A stretch of DNA of 64,000 nt, taken from assembly GCA_964465155.1 (NCBI GenBank), contig CAYXIH010000003.1, forward strand, positions 9,874 through 73,873, in the 5' to 3' direction. How positions within the stretch are numbered: the first letter of the stretch is position 1; every line of letters begins with the position of its first letter. The notes under the pieces were generated by a model. That model saw only the letters and a program-made list of their open reading frames with translations, did not search any database and was not told the origin of the DNA. A program made the position numbers and the translations under genes. Positions 8,691 to 16,321 of the stretch are shown here, in pieces. This stretch comes from Spiro-02 sp964465155 (GTDB lineage Bacteria; Spirochaetota; Spirochaetia; Sphaerochaetales; Sphaerochaetaceae).

Positions 8691-9944
8691 ATGGACCTAG
8701 GAATGATAGAAGACCTGCTGCAGGACGAGCAGACGCCACCAACCGACATCAAGGTGATTGGCGTAGGTGGTGCTGGTGGCAATGCCGTCAACAGAATGAT
8801 TGCCAGTGGCTTGAAGAAGGTCAAGTTTGTAGCAATGAATACTGACGTGCAGGCCTTGCAGCGCTCCAATGCACAAGTGCGCATGCCCATTGGCCGTGAG
8901 CTCACAGGTGGACTGGGTGCCGGTGGAGTTCCTGAGATGGGGGAGAAAGCCGCCATCGAGTCCAAGGATGAGATCCGCAACCTCCTGGAAGGGACCGACA
9001 TGGTCTTTATCACCGCAGGAATGGGTGGTGGCACCGGAACAGGTGCCGCATCCGTCGTGGCCGAGGTCGCCAAGTCGGTCAACGCACTGACCGTTGCAGT
9101 GGTGACCACCCCGTTTGCATTCGAAGGGAAGAAGAAGCTGCAGCTGGCACAAGCTGGCATCGAAAAGCTACGCAAGCAAGTCGATACGCTGATTCTGATC
9201 CCCAACCAATATTTGCTGAAGGTCGTCGAGAACAATACGCCGATCAAGCAGGCATTCCTCATGGCCGACGAGGTCCTGTACCAGGGTGTGCAGGGCATCA
9301 GCGAGCTGATCACCGAACCCGGTGAGATCAACATTGACTTCGCTGACGTCAGGACAGTCATGAAGGGACGTGGCGATGCACTGATGGGCATCGGATTTGG
9401 TGAAGGCGCTGACCGTGCGGCAGATGCTGCCCGTGCGGCAATCAGCAATCCGTTGCTGGAGAATGCATCGATCGATGGAGCCAAGAGCGTATTGGTCAAT
9501 CTTTCAGGAAGCGACAACCTCACGCTCCAGGAATACCAGGATGTGGTGGAGATCATCACCGAGAATTGTGCAGAGGATGCTCTGATCATCGCTGGACAGG
9601 CCTACAACCCCGAGCTTGGCGACAAGCTCAAGGTCACGGTCGTTGCAACTGGATTTGAGCACAGGGAGATGTCCCCTTCGTTCGAAGCTGCCCATGATGT
9701 CCCGAGAAAGCGCTTTGAACAGGCAGCTTCCGATGCCAAGGCAACTCCTGCCCAGCCTCAGGAGACTCCGGTGGCCGAGCCGGAGAAGAAGGCTGGTGCT
9801 CCCGCTCCCCAGAATGATGCAGAAGTGATCACCGTCAATCGTTGGCAGGAATTCCAGCAGCAACTGGGCAAGAAGCAGGGTGGCAACGACTACTCGATCC
9901 CAGCAGTGCTCCGGTACTCTCGCTCCGAGGAAGAGGATTCCTGA
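8691..9944 (+). CDS. ftsZ: Cell division GTPase FtsZ
   Basis: A tubulin-like GTPase that forms the Z ring (417 aa). The nucleotide motif GVGGAGGNAVNRM lies near residue 23, the tubulin signature GMGGGTGTGAA near 107, and the T7 catalytic loop includes NIDFADV. The acidic linker ends in the conserved tail DYSIPAVLRYSR, which binds FtsA and other partners. Two ATGs compete (8682 and 8691). The AAAGGA at 8677-8682 overlaps the first and sits 8 bases before the second, so 8691 is preferred. It is separated from ftsA by 47 bases. Confidence 0.95.
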   Translation: MDLGMIEDLLQDEQTPPTDIKVIGVGGAGGNAVNRMIASGLKKVKFVAMNTDVQALQRSNAQVRMPIGRELTGGLGAGGVPEMGEKAAIESKDEIRNLLEGTDMVFITAGMGGGTGTGAASVVAEVAKSVNALTVAVVTTPFAFEGKKKLQLAQAGIEKLRKQVDTLILIPNQYLLKVVENNTPIKQAFLMADEVLYQGVQGISELITEPGEINIDFADVRTVMKGRGDALMGIGFGEGADRAADAARAAISNPLLENASIDGAKSVLVNLSGSDNLTLQEYQDVVEIITENCAEDALIIAGQAYNPELGDKLKVTVVATGFEHREMSPSFEAAHDVPRKRFEQAASDAKATPAQPQETPVAEPEKKAGAPAPQNDAEVITVNRWQEFQQQLGKKQGGNDYSIPAVLRYSRSEEEDS

Positions 9945-9947
9945 CCT

Positions 9948-10862
9948 ATGTCCACCTGCGCAAGGCCGTGGGAGGATATCTTTGTTGACTATCAGGATTA
10001 CCTGTTGCTCGAGCGGCGCCTCAGCGCTGCAACAGTTTCGCTCTATAGCCAGGAGGTGGGATGCTATCTCAAGACGCTGGAGCGCATGGAGCTGGTCCCC
10101 GAGTCGGTCACACCACAACAAGTAGCAATGTACCTCGTAGAGCGTTCCCATGGGGGAACGCTCCAACCGCGCACGCAGGCACGCAATATGTGTGCGTTGC
10201 GTTCATTCCATAAGTTCCTCATCCATGTCGACCTACGCAAGGATGATCCCGTATCCCTGCTGGATGTCCCCAAGGTTGCAATGCCATTGCCCCAGGTAAT
10301 TTCCTCCCAGGTGGTGGATGCCCTCTTGGATGCCATAGATACTTCCGACTTGCTGGGTGTCCGCGACGCTGCGTTGTTCGAACTGATCTATACGTGTGGA
10401 TTGCGAGTGACCGAGGCAGTGACACTACGCATCGGAGATTATTTTCCTGCGGAGGCGTTGGTCCGGGTCATTGGAAAACGGGACAAGCAACGCATTGTTC
10501 CGGTAGGTGAGGTTGCGAGTGAGAAACTCTCACGGTATGTCAGCGAGGTCCGCCCCACGCTGCTTGGCAAGCACTTTCGCGAACAGACCCTGTTCGTGGG
10601 AAGGAGAGGGAAACCGTTGACCCGGGCATTGGTCTGGAAACGGTTCAAGGAGTATTGCGCCCTTGCAGGCATCGAGGCTCACGTCCATACCTTGCGCCAT
10701 AGCTTTGCAACAGAATTGCTTGCCCACGGTGCCGACTTGCGCAGCGTTCAGGAACTCCTTGGCCATAGTAGTTTGGCTACCACACAGATCTACACCCATG
10801 TCCAGACACAGGAACTGCAGCAGCAGTTCCACAAATTCCATCCCGACGAACAGGAACAATGA
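9948..10862 (+). CDS. xerC: Tyrosine recombinase, XerC-type
   Basis: A 304-aa site-specific recombinase. The SAM-like core-binding domain (about 1-95) is followed by a catalytic domain with Arg in CGLRVTE, Lys in IGKRDKQR, the HTLRHSF motif, a GHSS motif and the nucleophile Tyr in QIYTHV. All five conserved catalytic positions are present. Such enzymes resolve chromosome dimers at dif, usually as a XerC/XerD pair. A second member lies at 12650-13615. XerC and XerD labels are assigned by order only. It begins 3 bases after ftsZ. Confidence 0.88.
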   Translation: MSTCARPWEDIFVDYQDYLLLERRLSAATVSLYSQEVGCYLKTLERMELVPESVTPQQVAMYLVERSHGGTLQPRTQARNMCALRSFHKFLIHVDLRKDDPVSLLDVPKVAMPLPQVISSQVVDALLDAIDTSDLLGVRDAALFELIYTCGLRVTEAVTLRIGDYFPAEALVRVIGKRDKQRIVPVGEVASEKLSRYVSEVRPTLLGKHFREQTLFVGRRGKPLTRALVWKRFKEYCALAGIEAHVHTLRHSFATELLAHGADLRSVQELLGHSSLATTQIYTHVQTQELQQQFHKFHPDEQEQ

Positions 10863-10865
10863 CAC

Positions 10866-11615
10866 ATGGAAGTCTTATGGATACTCTGCCCCCTGATCAT
10901 GCTTGGGGGGATGATTGATGCGATTGCAGGAGGTGGCGGCCTGATCACGCTGTCTGCCTACTATGCAGTTGGCCTGCCACCCCACATTGCATTGGGGACC
11001 AACAAGTTCTCGGCTGTCTGGGGAACCGTGACCGCCTCGTGGCGATATATCAGAAGTGGGCATGTCTCCTGGCGCTATGCGGTATTTTCCATCGTAGGTG
11101 CATTGGCTGGCTCGTTGCTTGGCGCTGCGATTGCCCTGCGTGTCAGTGGCAATATCCTGCGGTACATGCTGTTGGTGGTCGTCCCATTGGTGATGGTCCT
11201 CGTCTTGCGTAAGCCAAAGCTGGAACGGGTGAGGATCGAATTCTCCAACGCCGTGATGCTGATGCTGGCTGTGGCTTGTGGCTTTGTGATAGGAGTCTAC
11301 GATGGATTCTTCGGACCGGGGACGGGAGTGTTCATGACCATGGCCTTCTCCTCCATCCTCAGGCTGGACATGATCACGGCAAGTGGCAATGCACGCGTGG
11401 TCAACCTCGCCTCGAACCTTGCCGCGATCGTGGTCTTCATAGCCGGTGGAACGATCGACTATGCAATCGGCATCCCCTGTGCCGTGGCGAGCATCATTGG
11501 AAACTTCATCGGTTCCGAGATTGCGATCAAGGGGGGCGGGAAAGTGATCCGGACGGTCATGATTGTGGTACTCTCCCTGCTGCTGGTCAAGATCGTGATG
11601 GAATTGTTCTTGTGA
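10866..11615 (+). CDS. TSUP-family membrane permease (TauE/SafE)
   Basis: A 249-aa polytopic protein with about eight hydrophobic segments. It shows the two family signatures: GMIDAIAGGGGLITLSAYY near the N-terminus, followed by ALGTNKFSA, and the related GVYDGFFGPGTGVFM in the second half. TSUP proteins move sulfite, sulfonates or other organic anions; the substrate here cannot be read from the sequence. It is an unusual insert between division and recombination genes. It follows xerC by 3 bases, so it is probably in the same transcript. Confidence 0.88.
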   Translation: MEVLWILCPLIMLGGMIDAIAGGGGLITLSAYYAVGLPPHIALGTNKFSAVWGTVTASWRYIRSGHVSWRYAVFSIVGALAGSLLGAAIALRVSGNILRYMLLVVVPLVMVLVLRKPKLERVRIEFSNAVMLMLAVACGFVIGVYDGFFGPGTGVFMTMAFSSILRLDMITASGNARVVNLASNLAAIVVFIAGGTIDYAIGIPCAVASIIGNFIGSEIAIKGGGKVIRTVMIVVLSLLLVKIVMELFL

Positions 11616-11619
11616 TCCA

Positions 11620-12672
11620 TTGAATCACCACACCATATCCTTCCCTGTGACATCCATGGATATCTCTTTGCGACTGTACATCTCATGTATCCCGTATCTC
11701 TCGGGAATCCAGCAATTGGCTGTATTGTTGACGGGAATCTCGTTGGCTGACCTGCGGAGGATGGGAAGCCTGCAGCTCAGCAGGTTCCTTCAATCCCATG
11801 CGATCATCGGCAATGCACAAACCATCTGTCTTGACCCGGTCAAAACGGAACGCGATGCGGATGAAATAGGGCAATGGCTTCACCGGCCACGTAGGAAGAT
11901 ATGCTTCCTAGGTGACGACGACTATCCTCTATGGCTCAGCAATAGTGAGGCAGCCCCATTCAGGCTCCTTGCCCATGGGACGTTTCCACGACAGGATTCG
12001 GCGTTGGTCGCAGTGGCAGGGACCCGCACACCAAGCAAGGATGCATTGCAGGCAAGCTACCAGTTCGGATTGGAATGCGGCCTCAATGGAATTTCCTGCA
12101 TCTCCGCCGTCTCGGCGGGGTGCGACCAGGCATGCCATCGTGGCCAGGCAGATGCGAAAGTCAGGTCGTATGGACTCCTGGGGTGCGGGCATGATATTGG
12201 CTATCCATGCTGCAATTCGCTCCGGGAACGGATGATCGAGCTACACGGGGGACTTGTCTCTCCCTTTGCACCCTGGCAGCAGCCAATCAGGTGGCGGATG
12301 TTGTTCCGCAACGAAGTGTTGGCCTCCTATGCCCCCATGTTGGTGCTGATGCAAGGTGGGAGCAAGTCGGGGACCCTTTCATGTGCATCGCGTGCATTGG
12401 GACAAGGAAGGGACGTGTATGTCCACCAAGCAGGCGCCCAGGAAGGAAGTAGCTGCGGTGGAACCAGGATGCTGGTTGAGTCGGGAGCCCCAGTAGTGCA
12501 GGGGGTAGCCGACCTGCTTGCCCACGACACAAGGCCTCTGGTATTAGCACGTGCCCTGCATGGGAGGTTCAGGACAAACGACGTTGTGCGTACCGCTCTG
12601 GCAAGCGGGTCGTTGTATCGGTATAAAGATGCGTGGTATACTCCATTGCATGGACAACGAAGTGCACACTGA
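11620..12672 (+). CDS. dprA: DprA/Smf-family DNA-processing protein, divergent
   Basis: About 350 aa from TTG 11620, or 338 aa from ATG 11656; neither start has a good ribosome site. The Rossmann-fold landmarks of DprA are visible: DDDYPLWL, VAVAGTRTPSKDA, a variant of the SGxAxGID segment (SAVSAGCDQACHRG), LGCGHDIGYPCCN, FRNEVLASYAP, GGSKSGTLSCASRALGQGRDVYV and a terminal winged-helix-like region. DprA loads RecA on incoming single-stranded DNA. Several normally fixed positions differ, including Cys/Gln in place of Ile-Asp. The family is secure, the function less so. Confidence 0.8.
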   Translation: MNHHTISFPVTSMDISLRLYISCIPYLSGIQQLAVLLTGISLADLRRMGSLQLSRFLQSHAIIGNAQTICLDPVKTERDADEIGQWLHRPRRKICFLGDDDYPLWLSNSEAAPFRLLAHGTFPRQDSALVAVAGTRTPSKDALQASYQFGLECGLNGISCISAVSAGCDQACHRGQADAKVRSYGLLGCGHDIGYPCCNSLRERMIELHGGLVSPFAPWQQPIRWRMLFRNEVLASYAPMLVLMQGGSKSGTLSCASRALGQGRDVYVHQAGAQEGSSCGGTRMLVESGAPVVQGVADLLAHDTRPLVLARALHGRFRTNDVVRTALASGSLYRYKDAWYTPLHGQRSAH

Positions 12673-13615
12673 GTGCCAAGGGACCACCAGCGCCGTGGCC
12701 GTTGAGGAATATCTGACATACATCCATGATGTACGGGGGATGAGCCCCTGCACATGCATCTCCTATGAGCATGAGCTCCAACGTTTCCTGGAGTATCTGC
12801 AGAAGCGCAAGATTGGCTTTGACCAGATGGCGTTGCAAGACGCACGTGACTACGTGAAATATGTCATGGAAGGGCATGGCCATGGGGGGAACAAGCCAGC
12901 AGCATCAAGCATCAACCACAGTGTGAGTGCCGTACGGGGGTTCTACCGACATTGTTGTAGGACTGGCATATGCGCCGCAAACCCATTTGAGGATATCCGC
13001 AACGCACGTGGGGGAAGAAGGCTCCCCTCGGTCCTTACCGAGGATGAGGTCAGGTCTCTGACGCATATGGCCCATGACGACTTTGCATCATTGCGTGACT
13101 GCGTGATGTTCAACCTCTTCTACAGTACCGGCTGCCGTCTTGCCGAGGTGGTAGGGATGGATGTGCGTGACTTGGACCTGGTGCAGGGAAGGATGCTCGT
13201 CACAGGTAAGGGTTCCAAGCAGCGGTATGTATTTCTGACTGGGCATTTGGTGCAGCTGTTGGGTGACTACCTGCCTCGGAAACGGGCCCTGCAGCAGCGC
13301 GAGGGTATTCGGTCTCCCAAGGATCTTGACGCATTGCTGACAAGTGTATGTGGAAAACGGTTGTCGATGGCAGGCGTTCATAGTATCTTTGACAAATATC
13401 AGGTCAGCATGAACCTGCACAAGCGGTTTACTCCGCACGTGTTGCGACACAGTTTTGCGACGCACATGCTCGACCATGATGCTGGGATCCGGGTGGTTCA
13501 GGAACTGCTTGGACACTCCAGCATTACTACTACGCAAATATATGCGCATGTATCAAACGAACGGTTGCGGAAGGTCTGTATGGATTGCCATCCGCACGGA
13601 AGGAACAAACAGTGA
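12650..13615 (+). CDS. xerD: Tyrosine recombinase, XerD-type
   Basis: A second 321-aa tyrosine recombinase. Its catalytic set is complete: Arg in TGCRLAEVVG, Lys in TGKGSKQR, HVLRHSFATH, GHSS and Tyr in QIYAHVS. The N-terminal core-binding domain runs to about residue 110. The frame stays open back to 12551 inside dprA. The ATG at 12650 gives normal family length and a 23-base overlap with dprA. It ends in a GTGA overlap with hslV. In many bacteria the xer gene next to hslVU (codV) is the XerC homologue, so the C/D naming could be reversed. Confidence 0.87.
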   Translation: MDNEVHTECQGTTSAVAVEEYLTYIHDVRGMSPCTCISYEHELQRFLEYLQKRKIGFDQMALQDARDYVKYVMEGHGHGGNKPAASSINHSVSAVRGFYRHCCRTGICAANPFEDIRNARGGRRLPSVLTEDEVRSLTHMAHDDFASLRDCVMFNLFYSTGCRLAEVVGMDVRDLDLVQGRMLVTGKGSKQRYVFLTGHLVQLLGDYLPRKRALQQREGIRSPKDLDALLTSVCGKRLSMAGVHSIFDKYQVSMNLHKRFTPHVLRHSFATHMLDHDAGIRVVQELLGHSSITTTQIYAHVSNERLRKVCMDCHPHGRNKQ

Positions 13616-14145
13616 GCTTTAGAGGAACAACAATCGTCGCTGTCCGTAAGAACGGGCATGTGGCAATAGCTGGTGACGGACAGGTTACTACGGGTGATAC
13701 AGTCATGAAGGGGAACGCAAAGAAAGTGCGCCGGTTGTACGACGGGCGTGTGATCACCGGCTTCGCGGGAGCGACTGCTGATGCTTTCACCCTCTTCGAG
13801 CTTTTTGAGAAGAAACTCAAGCAGTTCAACGGTGACTTGACTCGTTCCGCCGTAGACCTTGCCAAGGAGTGGAGGATTGACAGGAACCTGCGCCGCCTCG
13901 AGGCGATGATGCTCGTCTCCGACGGGCAGAAGATCTTCCTCATCAGCGGCACCGGTGATGTGTTGGAGCCGGAGTATGACGCCATTGGCATCGGAAGCGG
14001 CGGAAACTACGCCCTGGCTGCAGCACGTGCCTACCTGGATACCGACAACACCATGGAGGCCCCTGAGATCGCCCGCAAGAGCCTGGAGATTGCATCACAG
14101 ATCTGCATCTACACCAACGGCTCGATTATAGTGGAGGAAATGTAA
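13612..14145 (+). CDS. hslV: HslV (ClpQ), protease subunit of HslUV
   Basis: A 177-aa N-terminal-nucleophile protease related to proteasome beta subunits. The GTG at 13612 overlaps the xerD stop and follows AAGGAA by 7 bases. It gives a short propeptide, MSFRG, before the mature TTIVAV N-terminus with the catalytic Thr. GDGQVTTGDTVMKGNAKKVRRL and GFAGATADAFTLFE are hallmarks. HslV forms a double hexamer that is fed unfolded substrates by HslU, encoded 3 bases downstream. Confidence 0.95.
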   Translation: MSFRGTTIVAVRKNGHVAIAGDGQVTTGDTVMKGNAKKVRRLYDGRVITGFAGATADAFTLFELFEKKLKQFNGDLTRSAVDLAKEWRIDRNLRRLEAMMLVSDGQKIFLISGTGDVLEPEYDAIGIGSGGNYALAAARAYLDTDNTMEAPEIARKSLEIASQICIYTNGSIIVEEM

Positions 14146-14148
14146 CAG

Positions 14149-15579
14149 ATGGAAACACAGACAAATACTATCAAGCTTGACGACATGGTACCTTCCCAGA
14201 TCGTAAAGGAACTGGACAAGTACATCATCGGCCAGGACAAGGCAAAGAGGACCATTGCAGTCGCACTGCGCAACCGCACGCGCCGCAGGAAACTCCCCGA
14301 GGGCATCCGCGACGAGGTCTCCCCGAAGAACATCATCATGATTGGGCCCACTGGCGTAGGAAAGACTGAGATCGCCCGGCGCATCGCCAAGCTTTCCAAC
14401 GCACCGTTCATCAAGGTTGAGGCGACCAAGTACACCGAAGTCGGCTATGTAGGACGCGATGTCGAGTCAATGGTCCGCGACCTGATGGGCATAGCCGTGC
14501 AGATGGTCAAGAAAGAGATGGCAATGAAGCAGGAGGACGTCGTGCGCCAGCGTGTCGAGAACCGCCTGCTGGACCTGCTCATTCCTGACTTGAAGCAAGA
14601 TGGCCAGGCCGCACCAAAGGCAACGGCATCCTCCGATTCAACCGATGTCGTGGCATCACAGGGCTTCAGCGCCGATTTCTCCAGTGCGACCGACTCGACC
14701 CGGGAGAAGTTCCGCAAGATGCTTCAGGATGGGAAGTTCGAAGAGAAGGAAGTTGAGATCAACGCACCCGTGCGCAAGCAGGGCATCGGCATTGAGATGA
14801 TGTCCAACGGCAACATGGAGGATATCCAGGAAGCCATGAACTCCCTGGGAAGCATTTTTGGCAACAAGGGGCCTGCAAAGCGCCGCAAGGTGACGATCAA
14901 GCGGGCACGCGATATCTTCACCGACGAGGAAATGGAGAAGAGCGTCGACTTGGAGAAGGTTACTGAGGAAGCCAAGGAGCGGACGGAGCAGATGGGCATC
15001 ATCTTCATCGATGAAATCGACAAGATTGCCGGCAACAACGGAAACAGTGCAGGTCCAGATGTCTCACGCCAGGGAGTCCAGCGGGATATCCTTCCGATCG
15101 TAGAAGGCTCGAAGGTCTCTACCAAGTGGGGGATCATCGACACGACCCACATCCTGTTCATTGCAGCCGGTGCGTTCCATATCTCCAAGCCATCCGACCT
15201 GATTCCTGAGCTGCAGGGACGTTTCCCACTGCGCACGGAGTTGGATGACCTCAAGACCGTGGACTTCTACAGGATCCTCAAGGAACCCGAGAATGCGATC
15301 ACCAAGCAGTATCATGAGCTGTTGAAGACTGAAGGGGTGGATGTCGTGTTCACCGACGAGGCGATCAACCGCATCAGCGAAATTGCCTTCGAGGTCAACA
15401 GCACCAGCGAGAACATCGGAGCAAGGCGCTTGTACACGATCATGGAAATCTTGCTGGAGGAACTTTCGTTCAGTGCGAATGAGCTCTCTGGCCAGACGAT
15501 CACGATCACACCCGAATACGTCAACCAACGTTTGTCGGATGTGGTCAGCAACCAGGACCTTTCCCAGTATATCCTCTAA
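14149..15579 (+). CDS. hslU: HslU (ClpY), ATPase subunit of HslUV
   Basis: A 476-aa AAA+ unfoldase. It opens with PSQIVKELDKYIIGQDKAKR, has Walker A GPTGVGKTEIARR near residue 65 and the pore loop motif GYVGRDVES near 100. An I-domain insertion (about 115-250) follows, then Walker B IIFIDEIDKI near 285 and the C-terminal SQYIL tail that docks into HslV. Together with hslV it forms the last pair of the long dcw-xer operon and is followed by a strong terminator. Confidence 0.96.
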   Translation: METQTNTIKLDDMVPSQIVKELDKYIIGQDKAKRTIAVALRNRTRRRKLPEGIRDEVSPKNIIMIGPTGVGKTEIARRIAKLSNAPFIKVEATKYTEVGYVGRDVESMVRDLMGIAVQMVKKEMAMKQEDVVRQRVENRLLDLLIPDLKQDGQAAPKATASSDSTDVVASQGFSADFSSATDSTREKFRKMLQDGKFEEKEVEINAPVRKQGIGIEMMSNGNMEDIQEAMNSLGSIFGNKGPAKRRKVTIKRARDIFTDEEMEKSVDLEKVTEEAKERTEQMGIIFIDEIDKIAGNNGNSAGPDVSRQGVQRDILPIVEGSKVSTKWGIIDTTHILFIAAGAFHISKPSDLIPELQGRFPLRTELDDLKTVDFYRILKEPENAITKQYHELLKTEGVDVVFTDEAINRISEIAFEVNSTSENIGARRLYTIMEILLEELSFSANELSGQTITITPEYVNQRLSDVVSNQDLSQYIL

Positions 15580-15607
15580 GAGTCAGGATAATCTCACAGA
15601 TACAACA

Positions 15608-15642
15608 ACGGGCGTTCCCACCAAAGGGGACGCCCGTTTTGT
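15608..15642. terminator. Bidirectional terminator between hslU and the convergent gene
   Basis: An 8-bp outer stem (ACGGGCGT/ACGCCCGT) plus an inner TCCC/GGGA pairing is followed by TTTTGTT on the plus strand. It closes the long hslU transcript and probably also the minus-strand gene ending at 15670. Confidence 0.85.
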
Positions 15643-15669
15643 TCACACTTGCAATGTTGACGGCTGGTG

Positions 15670-16197
15670 TTATTCTGAAATAGTGCGGTTTCCCAAGGAA
15701 TTCACCACCTGTGCGAACTCCTCCGCCATATTGATGATGAACTTGCCCAGGATACCGTTGCGCGAATGGGGCTTGGAGGAGAAACAAACGCAGATGTCAT
15801 CCATTCCTTTTAGTCTGATGGTGCCTGTCACCGAGGCAATCTTCCCACCCTTGGGTTTGTCGGCTTCTGTTGTTACGGTGCAACCACGTACTTGGTCATA
15901 GCTGAACTTGCTGGCTTCTCCGGCAGTGAAGAGGACCGCCGTCTTGTGTTGGTCATCCAGGCAAAGCAGGATTGCCGCATCGCTATCGTTGACGAAGGGA
16001 TGGTGCTCTGTGCATACAAGTCCATTGTCATGCAGGTAGGCCACTGCCTCCTGCTCCAATTTGCCCATGACCTGCTGGTATGCAACCTGGGAAGCTTGCC
16101 GCTTCTTGCGTGACACCATGAGGTTTCGAATATTCCAAAGGGTGAATCCGATGAGCAGCAATGCAAGGATGTAGGTGAGGATTTGTGTAAACGACAT
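15670..16197 (-). CDS. Uncharacterised membrane-anchored protein
   Basis: I do not recognise this 175-aa protein. From the ATG at 16197 it opens with a single TM helix (about 5-24), then a basic stretch (SRKKRQ) and a soluble domain of about 140 residues. That domain is rich in beta-prone segments such as AAILLCLDD and TAVLFTAGE, and runs on to GTIRLKGMDD and ICVCFSSKP. The layout suggests an inner-membrane anchor with a cytoplasmic domain. It is convergent with hslU and divergent from the sigma-54 activator gene at 16322. The frame extends 17 codons further upstream, without support for an earlier start. Confidence 0.65.
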   Translation of the reverse strand: MSFTQILTYILALLLIGFTLWNIRNLMVSRKKRQASQVAYQQVMGKLEQEAVAYLHDNGLVCTEHHPFVNDSDAAILLCLDDQHKTAVLFTAGEASKFSYDQVRGCTVTTEADKPKGGKIASVTGTIRLKGMDDICVCFSSKPHSRNGILGKFIINMAEEFAQVVNSLGNRTISE

Positions 16198-16256
16198 GTA
16201 GGGCACTATATCATACAAGCCGTGGGAGCGGAAGCATAACATTTGCATGTTGCAAC

Positions 16257-16296
16257 GAAACTATTTTTGTTTCATTTGAAACGATACCGTGGTATC
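16257..16296. promoter_or_regulatory. Palindromic operator candidates before the PrpR-type regulator
   Basis: Two perfect-arm palindromes abut each other: GTTTCA-TT-TGAAAC at 16269-16282 and GATACC-GT-GGTATC at 16283-16296. An extra GAAAC half-site precedes them at 16257. They lie 25-65 bases before the regulator start and in the divergent spacer. TGAAAC half-sites recur upstream of the pdxA2 promoter (18267, 18280, 18300), which suggests that one protein, probably the regulator itself, binds both regions. Confidence 0.55.
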
Positions 16297-16321
16297 ATGT
16301 TCCGACACCTAGGAGTACAAC

